A DNA stretch of 51,584 bases from an uncultured Eubacteriales bacterium (GTDB taxonomy: Bacteria; Bacillota; Clostridia; Oscillospirales; Oscillospiraceae): NCBI GenBank assembly GCA_905205195.1, contig CAJLCS010000003.1, positions 1 to 51,584 on the forward strand, written 5' to 3'. The translations under genes and the position numbers were made by a program. Positions 38,588 through 46,442 of this stretch are shown piece after piece (positions within the stretch are counted from its first letter, which is position 1; the number at the start of each line of letters is the position of its first letter). A model generated the notes under the pieces. That model ran no database searches and was not told the DNA's origin. It was given only the letters and a program-made list of their open reading frames with translations.

Positions 38588-39346
38588 CTATTTCCCGGGA
38601 AATGCCCCGGTCTTCCGCCGTCCAAGCTGCATCAGCGCCGTCACCAGCGCCATATAGACCGGCAGAATCACCAGTGCAGGCAGCTCATAGAGCAGCGGCA
38701 CCGGAATCAGCCGCCACATGACCTTCAGGGCGCTGACCGCCGCGCCGTAGGTGAAAAAATAGTTGGCGTAATGGCAAACCGTCAGCCGCAGCACCGTGTT
38801 GAGCAGGTGGGCGCCGGTGACCAGCAGCACAAAGGCCCCCAGAATGCCGGGAATATCCCGGTAGCGGGGCCGGTAAAACCCCAGCGCCGCCAGACTCAGG
38901 CCCGTCACCACCAGCGTCAGGTGGGTTACATAAAACCCGAACATCCGGGGCAGCGCCAGCGGATACCCCCGGAAGGGCAGCTCCGGAAACAGCAGCGCCA
39001 GCAGCGCCCCCAGCGGCGCGATGAAGAAGGAAAAGCCCAGAATGGGCCGCTTTTTCGTCAGCACGCCCAGGGGAATCAGGAACATATTGATGTTGCAAAG
39101 CTGCAGCGGCAGCTCGTTCCACCAATTGAACCGGTCGATGCCGGACAGGGTCAGAAACTGCCGGTCCACCGACAAAAAGCCCTTGTACACGAAAAACAGG
39201 ACAATATTGCAGCAGCAGATCGCCACCAGCACCCGGCGGCGGGTTTTCTCCGTCCGGCGGCGCAGCAGCGCCCACAAAATCCCCGCGGCCAGCCCGGCGG
39301 CAGCCAGCAGGCAGAAAAACGCGGCGTTAAACGGCTCTACGATCAT
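38588..39346 (-). CDS. TMEM164/YwaF-like integral membrane protein
   Basis: The protein has 252 residues with about seven membrane helices. WWNELPLQLCNINMFLIPLG and VTHLTLVVTGL resemble the YwaF (TIGR02206) family, the bacterial relatives of TMEM164. TMEM164 is reported to be a lipid acyltransferase in animals, and the bacterial function is not established. The ATG at 39346 (MIVEPFN) has a GAGAG site and overlaps the end of the PAP2 gene by 20 bp, so it is translated with it. Its stop codon lies in a perfect Noc-binding-type palindrome and touches the structured repeat element. Confidence 0.8.
   Translation of the reverse strand: MIVEPFNAAFFCLLAAAGLAAGILWALLRRRTEKTRRRVLVAICCCNIVLFFVYKGFLSVDRQFLTLSGIDRFNWWNELPLQLCNINMFLIPLGVLTKKRPILGFSFFIAPLGALLALLFPELPFRGYPLALPRMFGFYVTHLTLVVTGLSLAALGFYRPRYRDIPGILGAFVLLVTGAHLLNTVLRLTVCHYANYFFTYGAAVSALKVMWRLIPVPLLYELPALVILPVYMALVTALMQLGRRKTGAFPGK
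38590..38603. promoter_or_regulatory. Noc-binding-type site (NBS)
   Basis: ATTTCCCGGGAAAT matches all 14 bases of the B. subtilis NBS consensus palindrome. It covers the last codons of the TMEM164-like gene. noc is encoded 10 kb away at 27581-28399. Confidence 0.65.
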
Positions 39347-39959
39347 GATGATTCTCTCTTTCCGTCCAGAAGACATGGGTCAGCACCGCCAGCAGGCATC
39401 CCGCCGCCAGATCCACCACCGAATGCTGGCGGATAAGCACCGTAGATAGGCAGATCAGCCCAGCCAGCACCGCCGAGCCGAGACGCAGCGGCAGATGCTT
39501 CCGCAGCAGCGGGCGGCGGCGCAGGGACAGGTGGGTGACCAGCGCGCCGTAGCAGTGGAGGCTGGGCAGCACATTCCGGGGCAGGTCCCGGCCGTACAGC
39601 CAGCGGCACAGCCACAGCAGCGCCCCCGGCCCCTCCGCCGACGGGCGGAAGTCGATGGCGCTGGGATAAACCAGGAAGCACACAAGCCCCACGGCCCAGC
39701 CGGAAAACAGCCGCCGGGCCTGCTGCCGGAAGGCCGCCGCATCGTGCAGGCCGACGGCCGCCATGGGCAGGGAAATATACAGATACCACAGCACATAGGG
39801 CACCGCGAACACCGGCAGGAAGGGAATCCGGTCGTCCAGCGGAACGTGGATGATGTGGTAGGGCAGATTCAGGTGGGAAATCAGAAAATATCCCCCGGTC
39901 AGCAGGGGAAACAGCAGCAGCCAGGCCAGATGCCGGCAGCGCTTGAGGAAAGCAGTCAT
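39327..39959 (-). CDS. PAP2 family membrane phosphatase
   Basis: The protein has 210 residues with about six helices. The phosphatase motifs are PSLHCYGALVTHL (motif 2, His) and STVLIRQHSVVDLAAG (motif 3, catalytic His and Asp). Motif 1 is reduced to a region with Arg and Pro (DFRPSAEGP), as in the PAP2_3 / inositol-phosphotransferase-like branch. It probably dephosphorylates a lipid phosphate at the outer membrane face. Pairing with a TMEM164-like protein and a nearby acyl-ACP thioesterase hints at lipid remodelling. The ATG at 39959 follows GGAGTGAG. Upstream in-frame codons precede the promoter. Confidence 0.85.
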   Translation of the reverse strand: MTAFLKRCRHLAWLLLFPLLTGGYFLISHLNLPYHIIHVPLDDRIPFLPVFAVPYVLWYLYISLPMAAVGLHDAAAFRQQARRLFSGWAVGLVCFLVYPSAIDFRPSAEGPGALLWLCRWLYGRDLPRNVLPSLHCYGALVTHLSLRRRPLLRKHLPLRLGSAVLAGLICLSTVLIRQHSVVDLAAGCLLAVLTHVFWTERENHHDRRAV

Positions 39960-39980
39960 TATCTCACTCCTTAGGCTGTT

Positions 39981-40009
39981 AGTATACCATAACGGCCGGG
40001 GGCGGTCAA
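39981..40009 (-). promoter_or_regulatory. Promoter of the PAP2 gene pair
   Basis: TTGACC (40004-40009), 17 bp, TATACT (39981-39986), minus strand. DnaA boxes begin about 55 bp upstream of the -35. Confidence 0.7.
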
Positions 40010-40063
40010 CCGGAAATCCGTGGGCATAGAAGCGGGCGTTGACATAATCGAACCGGTTTCGCC

Positions 40064-40203
40064 TTTTCCACAGTTTTCCGCAGAAGTTATCCACATTGTC
40101 CACAGCTTTTTCCACAGCCAGTCTGTGAAAAACCCCTTGCAAATCCACGATTTGCAAGGGGTTTTGGGGATTGCCGGTCAGAACTCCACGACGCTGTGGA
40201 AAA
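40064..40203. other. Cluster of six DnaA boxes
   Basis: Boxes of the form TTWTNCACA or TTGTCCACA occur at 40064-40072 (TTTTCCACA), 40087-40095 (TTATCCACA, perfect), 40096-40104 (TTGTCCACA), 40108-40116 (TTTTCCACA), and on the minus strand at 40124-40132 (TTTTTCACA) and 40195-40203 (TTTTCCACA). Two abut head to tail. There is no AT-rich unwinding region next to them and dnaA is not in the window. Confidence 0.65.
40131..40163 (-). terminator. Terminator of the RR-HK-HtrA-thioesterase operon
   Basis: A perfect 14-bp stem (40131-40144 with 40150-40163) has GGGGTTTTTC on the minus strand. It sits within the DnaA-box cluster. Confidence 0.85.
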
Positions 40204-40211
40204 CCGCCGGT

Positions 40212-40967
40212 TTACAGAACATCCGTATCGTACACCACCCGGGCGGAAAACACCCGTTCTTTCCCGGCGGCGTCCTCGCTCTTTTCCCGGTGGGCGTCCA
40301 CCCGGACGCAGGGGCCGTCCTGCAGCTCCCAGGCCAGGTCCAGATGCTGGCCCTCCCGGGCCTCGGACAGGTAGCAGATGGTCAGCTCCTTCATGGGATG
40401 GGTCTCATGGAAGGCGCTGGGCAGCAGGTCCTCGATCCAGTCCAGGTACCGGGTGTTGTTGGCGTGGCCGTTGACGTCCAGCTCGGAGAACCGGACCGTG
40501 TGGGCGTCATGGTGGCTAAGCACCGCAGGCAGCAGATTGTTCGGCACCGCCAGCTCGTTGCCCCGGACCACGCCCCGGACGGCAATACCGCTCTTGTCCG
40601 GCACAATCAGGCTCCGGCTCTCCCGATCCATCAGAACCCACAGGCTGATGGACCGGAACAGCTCCCGGCCCTTCTCGTCGTAGGCCACCGTGGAGCGGGG
40701 ATAGGCCACCCGGGTGTTGGGCAGGGGCCAAGTCTCCACGGAAATCGTCTCCCCCTCCCGGGGCAGGCGGGTGATCTGGACCCGGTGCCGGGTAATGGCC
40801 CAGAACAGCTCCCGCTGGTCCCGGGTCGTCAGGCTCACATGGAGCCGGTTAAAATGGGTCCCCGCCACCTCCTGGGCAAAGCACAGCAGCCGGGAGGGAC
40901 GGAGCCGTCCGAACCGGTCCACATCGCTGGCGGAAACCCGGAAGGATTCCTTGTAAACAAGTTCCAT
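40212..40967 (-). CDS. Acyl-ACP thioesterase
   Basis: The protein has 251 residues with two hot-dog domains, as expected for the bacterial FatA/FatB-like family (PF01643). The catalytic segment DVNGHANNTRYLDWIEDLLP in the second half holds the Asp/Asn and His of the active site. It releases free fatty acids from acyl carrier protein in the cytoplasm. The ribosome site is GAGG nine bases before the ATG. It is the last gene of a four-gene minus-strand operon behind HtrA and the two-component system, a setting that suggests envelope or membrane-stress control. Confidence 0.92.
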   Translation of the reverse strand: MELVYKESFRVSASDVDRFGRLRPSRLLCFAQEVAGTHFNRLHVSLTTRDQRELFWAITRHRVQITRLPREGETISVETWPLPNTRVAYPRSTVAYDEKGRELFRSISLWVLMDRESRSLIVPDKSGIAVRGVVRGNELAVPNNLLPAVLSHHDAHTVRFSELDVNGHANNTRYLDWIEDLLPSAFHETHPMKELTICYLSEAREGQHLDLAWELQDGPCVRVDAHREKSEDAAGKERVFSARVVYDTDVL

Positions 40968-40988
40968 TGTATGTTACCTCGCTTTTTC

Positions 40989-42245
40989 TTATTCGCCGCT
41001 TCCCGTGGCTTCCTCCAGCGTCAGCTCCAGCGTATACAGCCGCCCGCCGCGGTAAACCGACGCCTCCACCGTATCACCGGCGCTGTAGGCGTACAGGGCA
41101 GTATTCAGGGCGCTCTGGCTGGTAATCCGGGTGCTGCCGACGCTCACCAGCACGTCCCCGGCGGCAATGCCTGCCTGGTCGGCCACGCTGTCCGAGGCCA
41201 CGGCGGTGATATACAGCCCGGCGGGCATTCCGTAGTAGTGCTGATAAAACAGCGACACCCGCTCGCCGGTGATACCCAGCGACGCCCGGCCGGACACATA
41301 GCCCTGGGAAATGAGCTGGTCCACGATCTCCTTGACGGTGGTGCTGGGAATGGCGAAGCCCAGCCCCTCCACGCCGGAGGCGGTGACGTTGTCGCCGATT
41401 TTCATGGTGTTGATGCCGATCACCTGGCCGTAGCAGTTGAGCAGCGGGCCGCCGGAATTGCCGCTGTTCAGGGCCGCGTTGGTCTGGATCAGCGTCACGG
41501 TCCGGCCGCTGACGGTAATGTCCCGGTTGATGGCCGACACGATGCCGTCCGTCATGGTGCCCCGCAGGGCGGTGCCCAGCGGATCGCCCACGGCGGCCAC
41601 ACTGTCGCCCACCCGCAGCGCGTCGGAATCGCCGAACTCGGCGGCGGTGAGATTTTCCCCCGCCACATGGAGCACCGCCAGATCGGACACGGCGTCGCTG
41701 CCCACCAGCTCGGCGGTGAGCACGGTGTCGTCGGGCATCAGCACCTCGATGACCTGCGCCCCGTCCACCACATGCTCGTTGGTGACGATATAGCCGTCGG
41801 AGGAGAAAATCACGCCGGTGCCGGTGCTCTGCCCGGCGGTGCTGACGTTGGTGATGGACACCACCGAGCCGATGATCTTCTTATAAATCTCCTGCAGGGA
41901 CAGCCCGCCCTCCTGGGGCACGTTTTCCACCGACGCGGGGGAGCTGTCCAGCTTCAGGGTGGTATCGGAGTGGTATGCTTCGGCGGAGGACTGGCCGTAG
42001 GTAGCCGTCGGCGCCTCCGTCGCCGCATCGGAGGCACGGACGGCCAGCGTTTCCGACTTATCCTCCGACGCGGGCTTTTTCCGCTCCGCCGTCAGATTCC
42101 AGGCACCCACCGCCGTGGCCACGCTGCCCAGCAAAATGGCCGCCGCCAGCAGCAGCGCCACGGCGCCGCCGTGGTTTTTCGGCGGGCAGGTAGAGCCGGT
42201 TTCGTAAAAGTCCGGATCATAGGGATGATTGCTGTGTTCTTCCAT
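40989..42245 (-). CDS. HtrA/DegP-like membrane-anchored serine protease with PDZ domain
   Basis: The protein has 418 residues. A short cytoplasmic N terminus precedes one membrane helix (about 27-50, GGAVALLLAAAILLGSVATA) and a linker of about 70 residues. The trypsin-like domain has the catalytic His in TNEHVVD (about 156), Asp in SDLAVL (about 185) and Ser in GNSGGP (about 264). A single C-terminal PDZ domain follows (about 320-410). The active site is extracytoplasmic and degrades misfolded exported proteins. It lies 27 nt after the histidine kinase gene, as in many envelope-stress operons. Confidence 0.93.
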   Translation of the reverse strand: MEEHSNHPYDPDFYETGSTCPPKNHGGAVALLLAAAILLGSVATAVGAWNLTAERKKPASEDKSETLAVRASDAATEAPTATYGQSSAEAYHSDTTLKLDSSPASVENVPQEGGLSLQEIYKKIIGSVVSITNVSTAGQSTGTGVIFSSDGYIVTNEHVVDGAQVIEVLMPDDTVLTAELVGSDAVSDLAVLHVAGENLTAAEFGDSDALRVGDSVAAVGDPLGTALRGTMTDGIVSAINRDITVSGRTVTLIQTNAALNSGNSGGPLLNCYGQVIGINTMKIGDNVTASGVEGLGFAIPSTTVKEIVDQLISQGYVSGRASLGITGERVSLFYQHYYGMPAGLYITAVASDSVADQAGIAAGDVLVSVGSTRITSQSALNTALYAYSAGDTVEASVYRGGRLYTLELTLEEATGSGE

Positions 42246-42272
42246 CGTAATGCCTCACATAGAAATTAGGGG

Positions 42273-43703
42273 TCAGCACACCAGCGGCATGGTGAAGGTA
42301 AAGGTGGTTTTCCCGTCCCGGCTGGTGACGGAAATGTCCTCGCCGTGGCTGCCGATGATGGTTTTGACGATATACAGACCCAGCCCCCAGCTGTCCCGGT
42401 TGACGGAGCGGCTCTTGTCGATTTTGTGGAACCGCTCAAACACCAGCGGCAGCTCCTCCGGCGGGATGGTCTCGCCCTCGTTGGACACGGACACATAGGC
42501 CTTGCTGCCGCCCTCCCGGACGGTCAGCCCCAGTTCGCCGCCGTCGGGGGAGAACTTAATGGCGTTGTCCAGCAGGTTATACACCACCTGGGTGATATAG
42601 TCCTCGTTGGCCCGGGTGTACACCGGGTGCTCCGGCATATCCACCTGGACGTTCAGGTGCTTGTCGTTGATCTTCTGCTCAAAGGTAATAAGCACCTGCC
42701 CGGCGCATTCCTCCAGATCGAACCGGGTTTTCTGCTCCTCGCGGATGCCGCCCTGATCCTGAAGCCGGGAAATATCCAGCATACTCCGGACCAGCCGGTT
42801 GAGCCGCTTGGACTCGTCGGAGACGAGCTGAAGGTAATAGTTGGCCTTTTCCGAGGGGATGGTGCCGTCGAGAATGCCGTCCACATAGCCGGAAATGGTG
42901 GTCATGGGCGTTTTCAACTCGTGGGACACGTTGGTGACGAATTCCTGCCGCTGATACTCGCTTTTTTGCAGGGAGGAGGCCATATTGTTGAAGGCCAGCG
43001 CCAGTTCCTCCACCTCCCGGGTGTTTTTGCCGTCGGTTTTCACCCGGGCGTTGAGATTGCCGTGGCCGAAATCGCTGGCGGCTTTGGACATGGCCAGCAG
43101 CGGCGCGCTCTGGCGCTTTGCAAACACGCTCATCAGCACGCCGCACAGCACCACCACCAGCAGCGACACGAATACATAGATATCGGAGATTTTCCCCATC
43201 ACCGCCGTGGTGGAAGCAATGGGGGTGGAGACGATGACGATGCCCACGGCGGTCTGATCGTCGCCGCTGAGGATCGGCACCGCCACCACATAGCGGTTAT
43301 CCTCGTAAAGGTTCTGAAAAACGCCGGTATCCACGGCGGAGCCGTTCTCGATGACCCGCTTGACGTAGCTCTCGTCCACCTGCATTCCCTGATGGGAGCA
43401 GCCGGAGGGGGAGTCGGAGCACAGGACGATCCGGCCTGCGGCGTTGCAGATCACGGCGTCGGCGCCGGAAACCTTGGAGGCCACGTCCAGATTCATCAGA
43501 AAATACATGACGGAGGTGGTATTGTCGGAATAGTACGCCGCCGCCAGATCCGACACCACAGCGGCGTCCTTCCGGAGCTTTTCCACCGCGTTATCCACAA
43601 GGTAATTGCGGACCAGCAGCCGGAAGGACGAGCCGATGAGCAGCAGCGCCATCAACAGAAGCAGCAGCGCCGTGGTAAACAGGCGGCTGAAGACGGTTTT
43701 CAT
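42273..43703 (-). CDS. Sensor histidine kinase
   Basis: The protein has 476 residues. Two membrane helices (about 8-30 and 175-197) enclose an extracytoplasmic sensor of about 140 residues with a CxxxxxxGCSHQG segment. A HAMP domain follows. The dimerisation helix carries the phospho-accepting His in VSHELKTPM (about 259). The ATPase domain has N-box VYNLLDNAIKFS, with G-boxes in SWGLGLYIVK. The start overlaps the response regulator stop by 4 bp. Coupling to HtrA suggests a cell-envelope stress signal. Confidence 0.95.
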   Translation of the reverse strand: MKTVFSRLFTTALLLLLMALLLIGSSFRLLVRNYLVDNAVEKLRKDAAVVSDLAAAYYSDNTTSVMYFLMNLDVASKVSGADAVICNAAGRIVLCSDSPSGCSHQGMQVDESYVKRVIENGSAVDTGVFQNLYEDNRYVVAVPILSGDDQTAVGIVIVSTPIASTTAVMGKISDIYVFVSLLVVVLCGVLMSVFAKRQSAPLLAMSKAASDFGHGNLNARVKTDGKNTREVEELALAFNNMASSLQKSEYQRQEFVTNVSHELKTPMTTISGYVDGILDGTIPSEKANYYLQLVSDESKRLNRLVRSMLDISRLQDQGGIREEQKTRFDLEECAGQVLITFEQKINDKHLNVQVDMPEHPVYTRANEDYITQVVYNLLDNAIKFSPDGGELGLTVREGGSKAYVSVSNEGETIPPEELPLVFERFHKIDKSRSVNRDSWGLGLYIVKTIIGSHGEDISVTSRDGKTTFTFTMPLVC

Positions 43704-44392
43704 GCGCCGGTGACCTCGAATTTATACCCCACGCCCCAGACGGTCTTCAGGCTCCACTGGTCGGAGACGCCCTCCAGCTTTTCCCGCAGGCGCTTGACAT
43801 GGACGTCCACCGTCCGGGAGTCGCCGAAGTAGTCGAAGCCCCACACCTCGTCCAGCAGCTGATTGCGGGTGTACACCCGGTTGGGGGAGGAGGCCAGATA
43901 GTAAAGCAGCTCCATCTCCTTGGGAGGCGTGTCGATTTTCTTGCCGTTGACCGTCAGCTCGAAGGCGTCCATGTCGATGACCAGCTTGTCGAACACCAGC
44001 CGCCGGGCCTTTTTCTCCGGCGCCGCGCCGTTGGACCGCCGCAGCACCGCCTCGATCCGGGCCAGCACCTCCTTCATCTCAAAGGGCTTGGTGATGTAAT
44101 CGTCGGCGCCGGCCTTCAGGCCGGTGACCTTGTCGTCGGTTTCGCCCTTGGCGGTGAGCATAATGACGGGAGTCTGGGACTCGGCCCGGATGGCCTTACA
44201 GACGCTCCAGCCGTCCATGACGGGCATCATCACGTCCAGCAGCACCAGGTCGGGCTTGATGGCCCGGAATTTATTCAGGCCCTGGCCGCCGTCCCCGGCG
44301 ACGGTGACGGCGTAGCCCTCTTTTTCCAAATACATCTGGAGCAGATCCGCAATATTGCGGTCGTCCTCCACAACCAGAACAGACGTTGCCAT
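43700..44392 (-). CDS. OmpR/PhoB family response regulator
   Basis: The protein has 230 residues. The receiver has VLVVEDDRNIADLL with acidic residues and the phospho-acceptor Asp in LVLLDVMMPVMDGW, plus conserved Lys in ITKPFEMKEV. The C-terminal winged helix ends SRTVDVHVKRLREKLEG, the usual trans-activation/DNA-contact segment. The ATG at 44392 is nine bases after GGAGG. It is the first gene of RR-HK-HtrA-thioesterase. A divergent repeat (44463-44493) in the shared upstream region could be its binding site. Confidence 0.96.
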   Translation of the reverse strand: MATSVLVVEDDRNIADLLQMYLEKEGYAVTVAGDGGQGLNKFRAIKPDLVLLDVMMPVMDGWSVCKAIRAESQTPVIMLTAKGETDDKVTGLKAGADDYITKPFEMKEVLARIEAVLRRSNGAAPEKKARRLVFDKLVIDMDAFELTVNGKKIDTPPKEMELLYYLASSPNRVYTRNQLLDEVWGFDYFGDSRTVDVHVKRLREKLEGVSDQWSLKTVWGVGYKFEVTGA

Positions 44393-44432
44393 GAGAAGGA
44401 TCCTCCTAATCCGAATTCTTTTCTTTTTAACC

Positions 44433-44493
44433 ATTATAGTCCGTTTTGGCCGACGGGAGTGAACAAATTGTAAAGAGTTCAGCGGCAATTTGT
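44433..44493. promoter_or_regulatory. Response-regulator promoter region with inverted repeat
   Basis: A TATAAT -10 on the minus strand (44433-44438) lacks a good -35. ACAAATTG (44463-44470) and CAATTTGT (44486-44493) form an 8-bp inverted repeat, with GTGAAC repeated beside each arm. This suits an activator site, perhaps for the response regulator itself. Confidence 0.45.
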
Positions 44494-44510
44494 GAACGGG
44501 GAGAATTTGC

Positions 44511-44539
44511 TTGCAAACCGGCGGTTTTGGCGGTATAAT
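44511..44539 (+). promoter_or_regulatory. uppP promoter
   Basis: TTGCAA (44511-44516), 17 bp, TATAAT (44534-44539). The leader to the start is about 98 nt, with no clear terminator or riboswitch. Confidence 0.7.
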
Positions 44540-44643
44540 GCCAGTATTCGCAGAGCGAGATACTTTCTTCTGCGTTCCGGCGGAAGTGCGTCCGTCAGAA
44601 CGTAACCGTCCGAAAAATCATACCAAGTATAGGAGTGATTACC

Positions 44644-45483
44644 ATGATTCTGGAATTTCTGAAGGCCATCCTCTTCGGCATTGTGGAGGGCGTCACCGAA
44701 TGGCTCCCCATCTCCTCCACCGGCCACCTGATCCTGCTCAACGAATTCATCAACCTGAAAATGTCCGATGAATTCCTGAAAATGTTCGACGTGGTCATCC
44801 AGCTCGGCGCCATTCTGGCGGTGATCGTGCTGTTTTTCCACAAGCTCAACCCCTTCTCCCCGAAAAAGGATGCCCGGCAGAAGCAGCGCACCTGGCAGCT
44901 GTGGGCCAAGGTCATCGTGGCCATTCTGCCCTCCGGCATCGTAGGCGTTCTGCTGGACGACTGGATGGAGGCCCATCTCCACACCGCCGTGGTGGTGGCG
45001 CTGATGCTGATCCTCTACGGCTTTGCCTTCATCTATGTGGAGCGGAAGCATCAGGGCCACGCGCCGAAAATCAAGAACGTCTATGAAATCGACTACAAAA
45101 CCGCCCTGCTCATCGGCGCGTTCCAGTGCCTGAGCCTGATTCCCGGCACCTCCCGGTCCGGCTCCACCATTCTGGGCGGCATCATCGTGGGCGCGTCCCG
45201 GGCGGCGGCCTCCGAATTCTCCTTCTTCATGGCCATCCCCACCATGGTGGGCGCCTCGGGCATCAAGCTGCTCAAGTTCCTCAAGTCCGGCGTGGGCGCC
45301 ACCGGCACGGAAATCGGCGTGCTGATCATCGGCTGCCTGGTGAGCTTCCTGGTGAGTCTGGTGGTCATCCGCAAACTGATGAACTACGTCCGCAAGCACA
45401 GCTTCTCCGCCTTCGGCATTTACCGGATCGCGTTGGGCATCGTCGTGCTGCTATACTTTGCCGTGAAGGCGCTGGCCGCCTGA
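44644..45483 (+). CDS. uppP: Undecaprenyl-diphosphatase (BacA-type)
   Basis: The protein has 279 residues with about eight helices. Family motifs are GIVEGVTEWLPISSTGHLIL near the N terminus and LIPGTSRSGSTILGG in the middle. It removes a phosphate from undecaprenyl diphosphate to regenerate the lipid carrier of cell-wall synthesis, and gives bacitracin tolerance. The ATG at 44644 follows TAGGAG. A GTG nine bases earlier overlaps the ribosome site. It is divergent from the envelope-stress regulator and 15 bp upstream of the epimerase-like gene, so the two may be cotranscribed. Confidence 0.95.
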   Translation: MILEFLKAILFGIVEGVTEWLPISSTGHLILLNEFINLKMSDEFLKMFDVVIQLGAILAVIVLFFHKLNPFSPKKDARQKQRTWQLWAKVIVAILPSGIVGVLLDDWMEAHLHTAVVVALMLILYGFAFIYVERKHQGHAPKIKNVYEIDYKTALLIGAFQCLSLIPGTSRSGSTILGGIIVGASRAAASEFSFFMAIPTMVGASGIKLLKFLKSGVGATGTEIGVLIIGCLVSFLVSLVVIRKLMNYVRKHSFSAFGIYRIALGIVVLLYFAVKALAA

Positions 45484-45498
45484 CAGGAGGAAACGACT

Positions 45499-46383
45499 AT
45501 GGAACTCACACTGGAAAACGATCTGCTTCGCGTCACCGTCACCACCTGGGGCGGGCAGCTGAAAAGCGTCGTCCGCAAGTGCGACGGCGTGGAGCATATG
45601 TGGTCTGCCGACCCGGATTACTGGGATTATCACGCACCGATTCTCTTTCCCCACTGCGGCCCGGTAAAAGACGGGTACTATGTTGCCAAAGGGCAGAAGT
45701 ACGAATCCGGCTTCCACGGCTTTGCCCAGCCGCTGGAGCATCGGGTGCTCGCCCACGGCGGTCATTTCGTCCGGCTGGAAATCACCGACACCCCGGAAAC
45801 CTACGCCCGCTGGCCGTATCATTTCCGGCTGGAAACCACCTACACCCTCACCGGCGACACGGTACGCCACAGCGTCACCATTGAAAATCGGGACGAGGAA
45901 GAAATGCCCTTCGGCTTCGGGTTCCACCCCGGCTTTGCCGTGCCCTTTGACGACCGGCACACGGCGGACGACTACGAAATCCGCTTCTCCCGGCTGGAAT
46001 CCCCCCTTTGCATTGCCATGGGCCGGCGCGGCACTCAGGTCAATACGCTCTACGGTCTCGGCCGGAACATCCGCAGCCTGCCGCTGGATAGGACGCTGTT
46101 CAAAGGCCCCAGCCACTGCATGGTGAATCTGGCCTCCGAGCAGGTCAGCCTGTGGGAGAAGGATACCGGTCGCCGCGTCACCTGCGACATCGCCGGATTT
46201 CCCTATACGCTGCTGTGGACCGAGGGCCGCAGTGAAAAGCCCCGTTTTCTGTGCATTGAGCCGTGGCACACCATTCCCACCCCGGAGGACGCTTCTACCG
46301 ACTGGCGCGACAAGCCCGCCGCGGAGATTCTCGCCCCCGGCGATGCGTGGCACACCGAGCTGGCCATCCATTTTGCCCGATAA
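45499..46383 (+). CDS. Aldose 1-epimerase family protein (LacX-like)
   Basis: The protein has 294 residues with the beta-sandwich of the galactose mutarotase fold. Active-site segments are GFHGFAQ, GFGFHPGFAVP with the catalytic His, and CIEPWHTIP with the general base Glu. The LacX-type members act on aldose or aldose-phosphate anomers of poorly known identity. AGGAGG precedes the ATG, 15 bp behind uppP, so it is probably the second gene of that transcript. Functional linkage to cell-wall recycling is not evident. Confidence 0.88.
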   Translation: MELTLENDLLRVTVTTWGGQLKSVVRKCDGVEHMWSADPDYWDYHAPILFPHCGPVKDGYYVAKGQKYESGFHGFAQPLEHRVLAHGGHFVRLEITDTPETYARWPYHFRLETTYTLTGDTVRHSVTIENRDEEEMPFGFGFHPGFAVPFDDRHTADDYEIRFSRLESPLCIAMGRRGTQVNTLYGLGRNIRSLPLDRTLFKGPSHCMVNLASEQVSLWEKDTGRRVTCDIAGFPYTLLWTEGRSEKPRFLCIEPWHTIPTPEDASTDWRDKPAAEILAPGDAWHTELAIHFAR

Positions 46384-46394
46384 TACAAAAAAGT

Positions 46395-46434
46395 TCCCGG
46401 AAGAAACGGAAAATCCGCTTCTTCCGGGATTTTT
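46395..46434 (+). terminator. Terminator of the uppP-epimerase transcript
   Basis: TCCCGGAAGAAACGGA (46395-46410) pairs with the arm at 46414-46429 (one mismatch) and is followed by TTTTTG. Confidence 0.85.
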
Positions 46435-46442
46435 GATAGAAA

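Noticed and set aside
40064..40203. Calling the DnaA-box cluster oriC
   Set aside because: There is no adjacent AT-rich unwinding region, no dnaA or dnaN, and gene orientation does not diverge from this point. I report it only as a box cluster.
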